Part shown: positions 7,639 to 15,122 of the stretch, one piece after another
How the letters are laid out: every line of letters begins with the position of its first letter
Numbering within the stretch: the first letter of the stretch is position 1
DNA from: Parolsenella massiliensis
Lineage (GTDB): Bacteria; Actinomycetota; Coriobacteriia; Coriobacteriales; Atopobiaceae
Direction: 5' to 3'
NCBI RefSeq assembly: GCF_900143685.1
Contig: NZ_LT671675.1
Span: 99,111 to 163,110, forward strand
Length of the DNA: 64,000 bases
Made by a program: the position numbers and the translations under genes
The notes under the pieces: model-generated
Databases searched by the model: none
What the model was told of the DNA's origin: nothing
What the model saw: the letters and a program-made list of their open reading frames with translations, nothing else

Positions 7639-9636
7639 TTACTGCAGGTCAAGCTGGTCCAGGTACTCCTTGCCGTGCGCGGAGATGTGGCGCTTGCGCC
7701 CCTCGTCATCGTTGCCCAGCAGGAGGTTGAACATGGTCTCCATCTTGGCCACGTCCTCGGGCTCCACCTTGATGAGGCGGCGCGTCTCGGGGTTCATGGT
7801 GGTGAGCCACATCATGTCGGGGTCGTTCTCGCCAAGACCCTTGGAGCGGTTGATGGAGCACTTCTGCTCGCCGATCTGCTTGAGCACGTCGTTCTTCTCG
7901 AGCTCGGTGTAGGCGAAGTAGGTCTTCTCCTTGCAGTTGATCTCATACAGCGGCGACTCGGCGATGTAGACGTAGCCCTGCTCGATGAGCGTGGGCACCA
8001 GGCGGTAGAGCATCGTGAGGACGAGCGTGCGGATGTGGTAGCCGTCGACGTCTGCATCCGTGCAGATGATGACCTTGTTCCAGTTGAGATTGTCCAGGTC
8101 AAAGGTGCCGAGGTTCTTGATGCGCTTGTCCTTGATCTCTACGCCGCAGCCCAGCACGCGCATGAGGTCCATGATGATGTCGGACTTGAAAATGCGCGGG
8201 TAGTCCTCCTTGAGGCAGTTCAAGATCTTGCCTCGCACCGGCATGACGCCCTGGAACTCGGCGTCGCGAGACGTGCGGATGGCGCCCGCCGCCGAGTCGC
8301 CCTCCACGATGTAGACCTCGCGGCGGCTCTTGTCCTTGGAGCGGCAGTCGATGAACTTCTGCACGCGGTTGGCCATGTCGGTCTTCTGCTGCAGGTTGGT
8401 CTTGATGCTCTGGCGGGTCTTCTCGGCGTTCTCGCGGGAGCGCTTGTTGATGAGCACCTGCTCCACGATCTTGCCGGCGGCGTCCTTGTTCTCGATCAGG
8501 TAGGTGGAGAGGCGCTCCTTGAAGAAGGCCGTCATCGCCTGCTGGATGAAGCGGTTGTTGATGGCCTTCTTGGTCTGGTTCTCGTAGGAGGTCTGTGTGG
8601 AGAAGCAGTTGGTCACGAGCACGAGGCAGTCCTGGACGTCCTGCCACTTGATGGAGCTCTCGTTCTTGTTGTACTTGCCCTGTTGCTTGATGTGGGCGTC
8701 GATAGCGCTGGTCAGGGCGCTGCGGGCGGCCTTCTCGGGCGAGCCGCCGTTCTCGAGCCACGACGAGTTGTGGTAGTACTCCTGCATCTGGAACGTGCGC
8801 GAGAAGCACAGGCAGGCCGTGATCTTGACGTTGTAGTCGGGCAGGTCGTCGCGGTCGCGGCCGCGACGGTCCGCCTCGATGAAGAAGGGCTCGGTGAGGT
8901 ATTCGGCGCCGACCTTCTCGAGCACGTAGTCCTCGATGCCCTTGGGGTAGCAGAACTCCTCCTCGGTGAAGGTGCTGTCCTCCTGTTCGAGGCGTAGGCG
9001 GAAGGTGACGTTGGCGTTGACCACGGCCTGGCGGCGCATGGTCTCGCGATACCACTCGTCGGGAATGTCGATGGAGGTGAAGACCTCGAGGTCGGGACGC
9101 CACTTGATGGTGGTGCCGGTGCGCTTCTCGTCTGTGGGCTCGACCGTCAGCGCCTTCTTCTTGGCGCCCACGACCTTGCCCTTCTTGAAGTGCAGGCTGT
9201 ACTTGTTGCCGTCGCGCCAGACCGTGACGTCCATGTACTCGGAGGCGTACTGGGTTGCGCACGAGCCCAGGCCGTTCGTGCCCAGGGAGAAGTCGTAGTC
9301 GCCGCCCTCGTTGTTGTCGTACTTGCCGCCGGCGTAGAGCTCGCAGAAGACGAGCTCCCAGTTGAAGCGCTTCTCGGTGGGGTTCCAGTCAAGCGGGCAG
9401 CCGCGGCCGTTGTCCTCCACCTGGATGGACTTGTCGGCGAAGGCCGTGAGGGTGATGAGCTTGCCGTAGCCCTGGCGCGCCTCGTCCACCGAGTTGGACA
9501 GGATCTCGAAGGCGGCGTGCGCGCAGCCGTCGAGGCCGTCCGAGCCAAAGATGACGGCGGGGCGCAGACGTACACGCTCCTCATCCTTGAGCTGACGGAT
9601 GCTGTCGTTGCCATACGTTGCGGTGCTCTTTGCCAT
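7639..9636 (-). CDS. Type IIA topoisomerase subunit B (ParE/GyrB-like)
   Basis: A 665-residue ATPase subunit; the ATG follows AGAGCAGGT. An earlier in-frame start adds 66 non-conserved residues. The GHKL ATPase motifs are visible: EILSNSVDEA near residue 44-53, DNGRGCPLDW at 75-84 and the ATP lid GTNGLGSCATQYAS near 119-132. The TOPRIM domain carries EGDSAAG at 445-451 and DADVDG at 527-532, the acidic residues that hold catalytic Mg2+. It is transcribed first, 75 bp ahead of the A subunit, so both form one operon. A LexA-type box lies about 120 bp upstream. Confidence 0.94.
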   Translation of the reverse strand: MAKSTATYGNDSIRQLKDEERVRLRPAVIFGSDGLDGCAHAAFEILSNSVDEARQGYGKLITLTAFADKSIQVEDNGRGCPLDWNPTEKRFNWELVFCELYAGGKYDNNEGGDYDFSLGTNGLGSCATQYASEYMDVTVWRDGNKYSLHFKKGKVVGAKKKALTVEPTDEKRTGTTIKWRPDLEVFTSIDIPDEWYRETMRRQAVVNANVTFRLRLEQEDSTFTEEEFCYPKGIEDYVLEKVGAEYLTEPFFIEADRRGRDRDDLPDYNVKITACLCFSRTFQMQEYYHNSSWLENGGSPEKAARSALTSAIDAHIKQQGKYNKNESSIKWQDVQDCLVLVTNCFSTQTSYENQTKKAINNRFIQQAMTAFFKERLSTYLIENKDAAGKIVEQVLINKRSRENAEKTRQSIKTNLQQKTDMANRVQKFIDCRSKDKSRREVYIVEGDSAAGAIRTSRDAEFQGVMPVRGKILNCLKEDYPRIFKSDIIMDLMRVLGCGVEIKDKRIKNLGTFDLDNLNWNKVIICTDADVDGYHIRTLVLTMLYRLVPTLIEQGYVYIAESPLYEINCKEKTYFAYTELEKNDVLKQIGEQKCSINRSKGLGENDPDMMWLTTMNPETRRLIKVEPEDVAKMETMFNLLLGNDDEGRKRHISAHGKEYLDQLDLQ

Positions 9637-9754
9637 ACCTGCTCTTTCGGTGCTTCCTCTTTGCGCTTGGGCCAGTCTGGTGGCCACGTTGGCCTGAACT
9701 AGGCAACTTATCATAAGCCGAGAGGCGGACATGATGGTTGGGCCGAAAAAACAT

Positions 9755-9768
9755 CGAACAATCGTTCG
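9755..9768. promoter_or_regulatory. Candidate LexA (SOS) box
   Basis: CGAACAATCGTTCG is a perfect CGAAC-N4-GTTCG palindrome, the consensus of LexA operators in Gram-positive and actinobacterial genomes. It lies 119 bp upstream of the subunit B start, within reach of its promoter. Known: box consensus. Inferred: that it controls this operon. Confidence 0.5.
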
Positions 9769-9822
9769 CGAACTGTTTGGGGCGCCGGGGTGGCGATGGC
9801 CCGGCCGGCTGCGGAACCTTTT

Positions 9823-9860
9823 GGCGTGGGGCATGCAACCTGATCTACATGCCCCACGCC
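9823..9860. terminator. 13-bp stem hairpin between operons
   Basis: Perfect arms GGCGTGGGGCATG (9823-9835) and CATGCCCCACGCC (9848-9860) lie just past the stop of the minus-strand gene ending at 9870. No U-run follows on that strand, so termination strength is uncertain. It separates this operon from the topoisomerase promoter region. Confidence 0.6.
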
Positions 9861-9869
9861 TTGTTAGGT

Positions 9870-10352
9870 CTATCGGAACTCGGCTGGTAGTTCAATTGGA
9901 TGCTCTCCGCGCATTGCGCGGTTGTAGCTATTATTAAGGCTTCGCCTCATGAAGCGTTCTGCTTCCTTAGCCTTGTCCAAGTGCAGCTCGGCTTCTTCAC
10001 GTGCCTTTTCAAGCGGAATTACTTCTACTAGCGTGTCGTATTCGGGGTCGCCGATTCCCACGATGCAGTCTATCCACAAGAATGGATCCGACGGTTGATA
10101 GAGCCTTGCTCCGGCAACAACGGCAAATAAATCGCCTTCTCTCGCCACAATGGGCTCATCGCCCTTAAGGCTGGAAAGGCTTTGGCAGCCGGAGAGCCAG
10201 GAGCCGCCGTGCAGATCCTGTTTTACCCTCACGCCGCAAACACAGACGAGATATTCAAGCGTCTTCACTTCCTCGGACTCGTTGACGGCGCGTTCGATGC
10301 CAGCAATTTCGGCGAGGCAATTGACTCGAAGATACGATTCCTGATAGCCCAT
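9870..10352 (-). CDS. Hypothetical protein paired with the YhcG-like nuclease
   Basis: A 160-residue soluble protein; the ATG is preceded by AGGAAGGTGG. A longer frame overlapping the nuclease gene has no ribosome binding site. The first half looks like a small alpha/beta domain with conserved Cys residues (EYLVCVCGVRV), the middle has a hydrophobic core (DLFAVVAGARLYQPSDPFLWID) and the last third is a charged helix (EKAREEAELHLDKAKEAERFMRR). It starts 26 nt after the nuclease stop, so the two are one transcription unit. No family is recognised; an accessory or modulator role is only inferred from position. Confidence 0.7.
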   Translation of the reverse strand: MGYQESYLRVNCLAEIAGIERAVNESEEVKTLEYLVCVCGVRVKQDLHGGSWLSGCQSLSSLKGDEPIVAREGDLFAVVAGARLYQPSDPFLWIDCIVGIGDPEYDTLVEVIPLEKAREEAELHLDKAKEAERFMRRSLNNSYNRAMRGEHPIELPAEFR

Positions 10353-10378
10353 GAGAAGCCACCTTCCTTGGTGTCTGC

Positions 10379-11434
10379 CTACTCTTTTGACTTCGTTGCG
10401 AAATAAGCCTCGCGTCGTGTTGGTTCGAGCGCCTCCGTTATTTCTTCTTCCGTTGGCAGGTAGGTCACGTACGACGAGGCAAACAGTCCCTTGCCGTCTG
10501 CGAGTGCCGAATACTTGGCGACGGTGCGGTCTGCAAAAGAGCAAAGAATGAGGCCAATGGTTGGGTTGTCGCTTTCCGCGGCGTACTTTTCGTCAAACAG
10601 ACGGACGTAAAAGTCCATCTGCCCCATGTCTTTTGGATTGAGCGGTCGCGTCTTTAGCTCAATGAGGACGTGGCATTTCAAGACGATGTTGTAGAAAACG
10701 AGGTCGACATAGTAGCTTTGCACCTCGGCATCAAGGCGAAATTGCCTTCCTACGAATGCAAAGCCGCGTCCGAGCTCAAGTAGAAACTCTTGGAGCCTCG
10801 TCACGAGAGCCTGCTCAAGCGTTTTTTCATCAAAGTCGGTCCTGTCGCCAAGGTCGAGAAAGTCGAGAACATAGGGGTCTTTGATGAAGGCGTCTCCAGG
10901 AGTTGGTAACTCTGAATCTGTGACCTCCTTTTGGGCGGCTGCGCGTGATTGATCTGAGGCGTTAAGAATGCGCTCATAGCAGAACGTCGCAATTTGGCGA
11001 TCGAGCTGCCGGACCGTCCACTTTCCCTCGGCTGCTGCGTTCATGTAGAACTCTCGGCGGCCTTGGTCTCCTATCCTCATAAGACGCCTGTAGTGAGACC
11101 AGCTCAAATGTGCACTCAGCGTGTGCACATTTGGAAATACCAGGTAGAACTGCCTCATTTGATATAGGTTGCGCTTTGTGTAGCCCCTCCCGAACTCGCC
11201 GCTCAGTCGTTCTGAAAGGTATTCGAGAAGATGCTCGCCGTATTCCGCGCGGTCACCCGTTGCCTCGCTAATCTGGCGCCCTATCTCCCAATATGCGCTG
11301 ACCATTGCGGTGTTGACCACAGTCTCCACGCGTGCGCGCGCTTGCTCGAGAGTGTTCTTGACTGATGTGTAGATTTGCTCGTCTGATAGCGTCGGATTAA
11401 TGACGTGTGATTGAGAGGTCGAGATAATGTCCAC
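10379..11434 (-). CDS. YhcG-family PD-(D/E)XK nuclease (DUF1016)
   Basis: The 351-residue protein starts at a GTG with GGGGGTG upstream. Residues about 20-160 form the helical DUF1016 N-terminal domain (VSAYWEIGRQISE, then GYTKRNLYQMRQFYLVFP and LSWSHYRRLM). Residues about 180-340 form the nuclease domain: D244 in YYVDLVFYN and E259-x-K261 in LIELKTRP are the PD-(D/E)XK metal-binding and catalytic residues, with E216 as an additional candidate. All are intact. Members often sit near restriction or mobile loci and are thought to act on DNA. The locus is flanked by a 700-bp gene-free stretch, which suits a horizontally acquired module. Confidence 0.92.
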   Translation of the reverse strand: MDIISTSQSHVINPTLSDEQIYTSVKNTLEQARARVETVVNTAMVSAYWEIGRQISEATGDRAEYGEHLLEYLSERLSGEFGRGYTKRNLYQMRQFYLVFPNVHTLSAHLSWSHYRRLMRIGDQGRREFYMNAAAEGKWTVRQLDRQIATFCYERILNASDQSRAAAQKEVTDSELPTPGDAFIKDPYVLDFLDLGDRTDFDEKTLEQALVTRLQEFLLELGRGFAFVGRQFRLDAEVQSYYVDLVFYNIVLKCHVLIELKTRPLNPKDMGQMDFYVRLFDEKYAAESDNPTIGLILCSFADRTVAKYSALADGKGLFASSYVTYLPTEEEITEALEPTRREAYFATKSKE

Positions 11435-11744
11435 GATAATACACCCCCATGATGCTCACAGGAAAAAGGAAGTAGAGCTGTGAGGGCCAGTCTTTGCGGG
11501 TGCTGGCAAACAGGGGCGCTAGCCTGCCTGGGTAAATGAGTGCGCCGAATATCGATTGCGCCCGTTCGTGCGTACCATTGGGGGTCTCCGCGCGAGCTCT
11601 CACTCAATCCCATACCTTGCGATTATGATACCAGATAATACAAACATCTGTTCGAGAAAATTGAGAATTGTTATAGCCGCATTGGGCGCGGAACATGCGG
11701 CCTGGCTTGCGAGCCCCGCTTCTTGTCGGGCCTTTCTAGAGGCG

Positions 11745-11769
11745 CCCAAAAGTCTTTGACACTTTTGGG
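11745..11769. repeat. Hairpin CCCAAAAGT/ACTTTTGGG
   Basis: Perfect 9-bp arms (11745-11753, 11761-11769) with a 7-base loop. It may be a weak terminator or a protein site; no U-run follows. Confidence 0.5.
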
Positions 11770-11806
11770 TACGCGAGCGATTTACGTGCCGTTGGCCCAA
11801 GCTCTA

Positions 11807-11967
11807 CGTCGCAAATGCGAGAAGTGTACGAGCGGGGCGCACTTTGGCGGACTCCATGAATTGGTGTCAATCGTGAAGGAGCTGTTTGATTGGTCGCCGC
11901 AACTTTGATGGCCTGCGATTTGGGGCGATTGTCACCGTGAGCTCGTACACAACTCGAGTTTGCGACG
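11807..11967. repeat. Long imperfect inverted repeat (hairpin element A)
   Basis: Arms at 11807-11833 and 11941-11967 pair over 27 positions with only 4 mismatches (shared CGTCGCAAA, CGAG and GTGTACGAGC blocks). The 107-nt interior contains CACTTTGGCGG, also present (inverted) inside hairpin element B near 49.8 kb. This suggests a dispersed non-coding element or small RNA. Confidence 0.55.
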
Positions 11968-12072
11968 AGAAAATCCGGGTCCCGTTCGGTAGGCAGCTTG
12001 TTGGTGGGCGGTTCGCATTCGATCGGAGCAGCCTCTCCCGCATTCCAACGAACGTTGCGCCGACTCAATGTG

Positions 12073-12101
12073 TTGACAACTGTGTATAGCGTATATACAC
12101 T
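12073..12101 (+). promoter_or_regulatory. Promoter of the GntR-ABC operon
   Basis: A perfect -35 TTGACA (12073-12078), a 17-bp spacer and a -10 TACACT (12096-12101) lie 32 bp before the GntR start. Confidence 0.8.
12082..12100. promoter_or_regulatory. YtrA-type operator overlapping the promoter
   Basis: Perfect 7-bp arms GTGTATA and TATACAC around a 5-bp centre lie across the spacer and -10 element. YtrA-subfamily GntR regulators bind GTGTA...TACAC palindromes, so this is the likely autoregulatory site. Confidence 0.75.
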
Positions 12102-12133
12102 GAGATTAACAGGTTGAGGGACGCGGAGGCAGA

Positions 12134-12526
12134 GTGGACATCATTCTTTCCAATGGGGGCGACAAGCCCATATACGAGCAGATCTCGTCTCAGCTCAGGG
12201 GGCAGATCATGGCGGGCTCCCTTGCTGCGGGCGAACGGCTCCCATCCATCCGGTCCTTGGCGAACGACCTGGGCGTGAGCGTCATTACCACTAAGCGCGC
12301 CTATTCGGATCTGGAGGCGGAGGGGCTCATCGAGACGGTGCCGGGTAAGGGCTGCTTTGTGTCCGCCGTCGACCCAAGGTTGCTCCGCGAGCGCCGGCTC
12401 AGGGAAATCGAGGGGCTGCTTGAGGACGCCGCCAAACGCGCTGCAGACGCGGGCGTCGGGCGCGCCGAGCTTCACGAGATGCTTGACCTTGTGATGCCGG
12501 GTTCGTTTGACGATAAGGAGAGCTGA
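12134..12526 (+). CDS. GntR-family (YtrA subfamily) transcriptional regulator
   Basis: The 130-residue protein begins at a GTG with GGAGG nearby. Residues 10-75 are the GntR winged helix: KPIYEQISSQLRGQIMAG, then RLPSIRSLANDLGVSVITTKRAYSDLE and a wing LIETVPGKGCFVS. The short C-terminal tail (about 50 residues, helical) has no ligand-binding domain, which defines the YtrA group that controls adjacent ABC exporters. It is the first gene of a three-gene operon and sits directly behind a matching operator, so autorepression relieved by cell-envelope or antibiotic stress is likely by family precedent. Confidence 0.93.
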   Translation: MDIILSNGGDKPIYEQISSQLRGQIMAGSLAAGERLPSIRSLANDLGVSVITTKRAYSDLEAEGLIETVPGKGCFVSAVDPRLLRERRLREIEGLLEDAAKRAADAGVGRAELHEMLDLVMPGSFDDKES

Positions 12527-12527
12527 T

Positions 12528-13409
12528 ATGGCGAAGTTGGTTGAGCTGAGCGGGGCGAGCCGCCGCGTGAGTGACTCGTTCTCATTGTGCAATGTGAGCC
12601 TTGACGTGGAGCCCGGAGAGATCATGGGATTCGTGGGCGCCAACGGCGCCGGAAAGACCACGACCATGCGCGCTATCCTCGGACTGCTTCGTCTTGATGC
12701 CGGTGACCTGCGGGTATTCGGCGAGCCGTTTGGCGCGGACGCGAGCGATGACGTCGTGAGGCGTGTGCGCTCGAGGGTTGGCGTCGTGCTCGATACGTGT
12801 CCGTTCCCGACGGACCACACCGTGGCGCAGGCCGCGGCCTGCGTGTCGCCAGCCTATCCGACATGGAATCGCGAAAAGTTCGATGAGCTCGCAGACTCGT
12901 TCGGGCTGGACCAGCGTGCAAGGGTCAAGGAGCTCTCGCGTGGCATGGGCATGAAGCTTCAGCTCGCCTGCGCGCTCGCCCACGATGCGGACCTGCTCCT
13001 GCTCGATGAGGCAACGGCGGGCCTGGACCCCATCGCCCGCGACGAGGTGCTCGACATGCTCCGCGACTATGCGGGCGAGGGAGAGCGGGGCGTGCTGCTC
13101 TCGAGCCATATCACCTCTGACTTCGAGCGAATTGCTGATCGCGTCGTGGCCATCGACGGCGGGGCTATCGTGTTCGACGTGCCGCGCGAGCGGATCACGG
13201 ACGAGGCGGGCGTCGCCCGGTGCGCCGCCAGCCGGGCCGACGAGATCCTGTCCTGCGTGGACGGTGCCCGAGCGCGTAGGCGTGCGTACAGCACGGATGT
13301 GCTCGTCCCCAACAGATTCGAGTTCGCGGAGGCGTTCCCAGACGTCGCGTGTGACCGCGCAAGCATCGACGACTACCTGCACTTCTACCTCAAGGAGAGC
13401 GAGCGATGA
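12528..13409 (+). CDS. ABC transporter ATP-binding protein
   Basis: A 293-residue ATPase; the ATG follows AAGGAGAGCTGAT one base after the regulator stop. Walker A is GANGAGKTTT, the signature is a variant LSRGMGMKLQ, Walker B is LLLLDEATAGLD and the H-loop is SSHITSD. It resembles the YtrB/EcsA-type subunits that drive ABC-2 membrane partners. The C-terminal 80 residues probably form a regulatory extension. Its stop overlaps the permease start (ATGA), indicating translational coupling. Confidence 0.93.
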   Translation: MAKLVELSGASRRVSDSFSLCNVSLDVEPGEIMGFVGANGAGKTTTMRAILGLLRLDAGDLRVFGEPFGADASDDVVRRVRSRVGVVLDTCPFPTDHTVAQAAACVSPAYPTWNREKFDELADSFGLDQRARVKELSRGMGMKLQLACALAHDADLLLLDEATAGLDPIARDEVLDMLRDYAGEGERGVLLSSHITSDFERIADRVVAIDGGAIVFDVPRERITDEAGVARCAASRADEILSCVDGARARRRAYSTDVLVPNRFEFAEAFPDVACDRASIDDYLHFYLKESER

Positions 13410-14143
13410 AATCCATCATCAAATGCGAGTGGAACACGCTGCGCACAACCATGCCCTCCGTTGTAATAACGGTGGCCCTCGTCTGCGCCTTTCTCGTCAT
13501 TGGTGGCAACGCGGTCTCTGGCATGAGCAGCGGGTGCGTGATGACCGCTTTGCTCGTGGCGTCGTCGCTGTGCGGCTATGACGATCGGATCGGATGGTTT
13601 CGTTATCGGAGCCTGCTGCCGTTCTCGCGCAGGGAACTCGTTGTGGGGCGCTATGCCACCGTACTGCTTGTGAGCCTTGCTACGAGCGCGGCGCTTATTG
13701 CTATTGCGGCCTTCGCGGAGGCAATTCCCGGGGCCGCGGGGCTTGGGCTTGAGACGGATAGCCCGTTGACTCATGTGTATGCCATTGTGGCGTCCGAGGG
13801 TATCGGGCTTCTTGTGGTATCGATTGCGTTGCCACTCTACTTTAGATATGGAGTCATGAAGGGCGTGCGGTTCGTTGCGTGTATCGGAGCTATCGTTAGC
13901 GCGGTCGTGGTGGGGGCGGTCTCGAAACGCGTGGATATGGGGGCGACGCATGCGGGCGTGGCAGCCACGATGGCGGGCAACGCCATATCCCTCTCCATTT
14001 CCTCTGATGCCTTGGCGCCGGTTGGGGTTTGGGCGGAGTCGAATTTCTGCCTGCTTATGGTTGCCTTTACCTTGGCCTCCCTTGCCATCTATGCCGCGAG
14101 CTGCGGCCTTAGCATCAAAATTCTCGAGAAGAAGGACCTGTAA
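13406..14143 (+). CDS. ABC-2 type transporter permease
   Basis: The 245-residue product has about six hydrophobic helices (for example VVITVALVCAFLVIGG, YATVLLVSLATSAALIAIAAF, GIGLLVVSIALPLYF, FLACIGAIV-like and LLMVAFTLASLAIYAA) and a short basic C-terminus ending KKDL. It overlaps the ATPase gene by 4 nt and completes a regulator-ATPase-permease unit of the YtrA type. Substrate is unknown; such systems often respond to cell-wall-active compounds. Confidence 0.88.
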   Translation: MKSIIKCEWNTLRTTMPSVVITVALVCAFLVIGGNAVSGMSSGCVMTALLVASSLCGYDDRIGWFRYRSLLPFSRRELVVGRYATVLLVSLATSAALIAIAAFAEAIPGAAGLGLETDSPLTHVYAIVASEGIGLLVVSIALPLYFRYGVMKGVRFVACIGAIVSAVVVGAVSKRVDMGATHAGVAATMAGNAISLSISSDALAPVGVWAESNFCLLMVAFTLASLAIYAASCGLSIKILEKKDL

Positions 14144-15091
14144 GTGGGAAGCGAGACCTCGATGCCAATTCTGTCACTGGCTCCCATGGAGGGGATAACG
14201 GGGCATGTGTTTCGACGGGCGCACGCCGACTGCTTTGGCGCGCTCGACCGCTACTACACGCCGTTCCTGGCGCCGCCGCGCGTGGGCAAGCCATTCACCA
14301 ACAAGGGCCTGCGCGAGGTGGACCCCGCGAGCAACGAGGGCCTCAACGTGGTCCCGCAGCTGCTGACGAGGAATGCCGACGAGTTCGTCTGGGCGGCGCG
14401 CCTGCTCGCGGACATGGGATACGCCGAGGTCAACCTCAATCTGGGATGCCCGTCGGGCACCGTCGTGTCAAAGGGCAAGGGGTCTGGGTTCCTGCGTGAC
14501 CTCGACGGGCTCGAGGCCTTTTTCGCGGATGTGTGCGAGCGCTCGCCGCTGCCCGTCTCGGTCAAGACGCGCCTGGGCCTCGAGGGCCCCGACGAGTACG
14601 GACGAATCCTCGAGCTGTACTGCCGTATGCCGTTGGCCGAGCTCATCGTGCACCCGCGCGTGCAAGATGATGGCTACGACGGCAAGCCGCGACGCGAGTT
14701 CTACGGCGAGACGCTCGAGCGAGCGCCGTTCCCCGTGGCGTACAACGGCAACGTCTTCTCGGCCGAGGACATGGACGAGCTGCTCGCCGCCTACCCCGAG
14801 ACGCGCCACGTGATGCTTGGCCGAGGAGTGCTGATGAACCCGGCCCTGCCTCGCGAACTTGGTGGGGGAGCGCCGCTTGCGATGGATGGGCTCTCGCGCT
14901 TCCACGATGAGCTGTACGCGGCCTACGTTGCCGAGATGGGCGGCAACGCGGTCTTCCGCATGAAGGAGTGGTGGTCCTACGCCAAGCATTCCTTCGCCGA
15001 CCCGGTTGCGGTGTGGCGCCTCATCCGCAAGGTGAAGAAGACTGGCGACTACGAGGTCGCCGTCGCTCGCGTCTTCCGCGATCTTGCGTAG
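14144..15091 (+). CDS. dus: tRNA-dihydrouridine synthase
   Basis: The 315-residue FMN enzyme starts at GTG (AAGGA seven bases upstream); an ATG at codon 7 is an alternative. It reduces uridines in tRNA D-loops using NADPH and FMN. The TIM-barrel start reads SLAPMEGITGHVFRR. The catalytic Cys is in NLNLGCPSG, and substrate/FMN motifs are VSVKTRLG, LIVHPRVQ, YNGNVFS and MLGRGVLMNP. The start immediately follows the permease stop, so some read-through expression is likely. Its stop is directly followed by a palindrome shared with convergent brnQ. Confidence 0.93.
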   Translation: MGSETSMPILSLAPMEGITGHVFRRAHADCFGALDRYYTPFLAPPRVGKPFTNKGLREVDPASNEGLNVVPQLLTRNADEFVWAARLLADMGYAEVNLNLGCPSGTVVSKGKGSGFLRDLDGLEAFFADVCERSPLPVSVKTRLGLEGPDEYGRILELYCRMPLAELIVHPRVQDDGYDGKPRREFYGETLERAPFPVAYNGNVFSAEDMDELLAAYPETRHVMLGRGVLMNPALPRELGGGAPLAMDGLSRFHDELYAAYVAEMGGNAVFRMKEWWSYAKHSFADPVAVWRLIRKVKKTGDYEVAVARVFRDLA

Positions 15092-15122
15092 GCGTGAACG
15101 GGGGACGTACCCCTGTTCACGC
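15092..15122. repeat. Type A palindrome
   Basis: GCGTGAACGGGGGACGT then ACCCCTGTTCACGC: near-perfect 14-bp arms around ACGT. It lies between convergent dus and brnQ, and the TGA stop of brnQ (15117-15119) is inside it. A bidirectional terminator role is plausible. Confidence 0.85.

Larger units (their letters stand above)
11435..12133. other. Gene-free region with hairpins and a promoter
   Basis: No frame here has a ribosome binding site or a recognisable domain. It is locally AT-rich (about 11600-11680). It holds a 9-bp-stem hairpin at 11745-11769, a large imperfect inverted repeat at 11807-11967 and, at its right end, the promoter/operator of the GntR-ABC operon. Confidence 0.7.

Noticed and set aside
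5284-8997. 1237-codon plus-strand open frame
   Set aside because: It is the antisense shadow of the topoisomerase genes, rich in Leu/Val/Asp/His and lacking a ribosome binding site or domain.
11556-12089. Short open frames in the 11.4-12.1 kb gap
   Set aside because: None has a ribosome binding site, codon bias of the neighbours or a recognisable domain.
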